6,289 nucleotides of DNA from Mollicutes bacterium PWAP (lineage in GTDB: Bacteria > Bacillota_I > Bacilli_A > Mycoplasmatales > Metamycoplasmataceae): NCBI GenBank assembly GCA_019661745.1, contig JAIFTM010000052.1, positions 1 through 6,289 on the forward strand, read 5' to 3'. The notes beneath the pieces are model-generated. The model had not been told where the DNA came from and did not search any database. It saw nothing but the letters and a program-made list of their open reading frames with translations. A program made the position numbers and the translations under genes. Positions 6,271 through 6,289 of this stretch are shown here, piece by piece. Numbering within the stretch: position 1 is the first letter of the stretch; each line of letters opens with the position of its first letter.

Positions 6271-6289
6271 AAACAAAACAAAACAAAAC
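6271..6289. repeat. Short AAAAC simple repeat at window edge
   Basis: About four units of AAAAC or ACAAA run up to the last base, so the full length of the tract is not visible. It may be a slippage-prone tract before the next gene, or a low-complexity patch. Confidence 0.55.

Larger units (their letters stand above)
6145..6289. other. Non-coding tail after the membrane protein gene
   Basis: No gene is supportable in these 145 bases on either strand; all frames close quickly. Seen: the tandem repeats at its start; AAACCTA (6170-6176) complementary to TAGGTTT (6190-6196), a 7-bp stem with a 13-nt loop and no T run after it; a second AAACCTA at 6254-6260; a perfect palindrome CTTAATTAAG (6221-6230); a locally C-richer patch at 6208-6220; and an AACAA-type simple repeat (6271-6289) running to the window edge. 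Confidence 0.6.

Overview
The window is a compact, very AT-rich piece of a Mollicutes chromosome (Mycoplasma in the broad sense). The decisive sign is the genetic code. Five of the six genes contain in-frame TGA codons, and these fall where the protein family expects tryptophan, for example in the PGK motifs YWADLGD and WNGPMG. I count about 15 TGA and 2 TGG tryptophan codons. The genus and species cannot be fixed from this alone. Read with translation table 4, the window holds six intact genes. With the standard code, five of them break into pieces and the last one disappears.

Layout: (1) 45-1133 (+), a six-TM voltage-gated-type K+ channel with an intact TTIGYGD filter, a weakened voltage sensor and a long Asn-rich outer loop. 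(2) 1134-1270, a hairpin terminator and a promoter whose -10 box almost touches the next start codon. (3) 1271-2086 (+) folD and 2076-3062 (+) hrcA, overlapping by 11 nt and so probably one transcript. (4) 3056-3082, an 11-bp-stem palindrome that carries the stop codons of both hrcA and the convergent rarA and probably ends transcription in both directions. (5) 3076-4257 (-) rarA/mgsA, an AAA+ ATPase of stalled-fork metabolism. (6) 4258-4436, a divergent promoter region between rarA and pgk with two palindromes. (7) 4437-5627 (+) pgk, phosphoglycerate kinase, followed by a likely terminator. (8) 5737-6144 (+), a 135-aa Trp-rich multi-pass membrane protein whose seven tryptophans are all TGA. 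(9) 6145-6289, a non-coding tail with three 10-bp tandem repeats and a short AAAAC-type repeat at the window edge.

The genes do not form one pathway. pgk makes ATP in glycolysis, folD supplies one-carbon folates, hrcA represses heat-shock genes located elsewhere, rarA handles stalled replication forks, and the channel sets K+ flux or membrane potential. Most of the window is ordinary core-genome content. The points worth a second look are the altered voltage sensor and outer loop of the channel, the apparently leaderless folD-hrcA transcript, the shared stop-codon palindrome, and the unidentified small membrane protein. I see no evidence of a new defence or mobile system.
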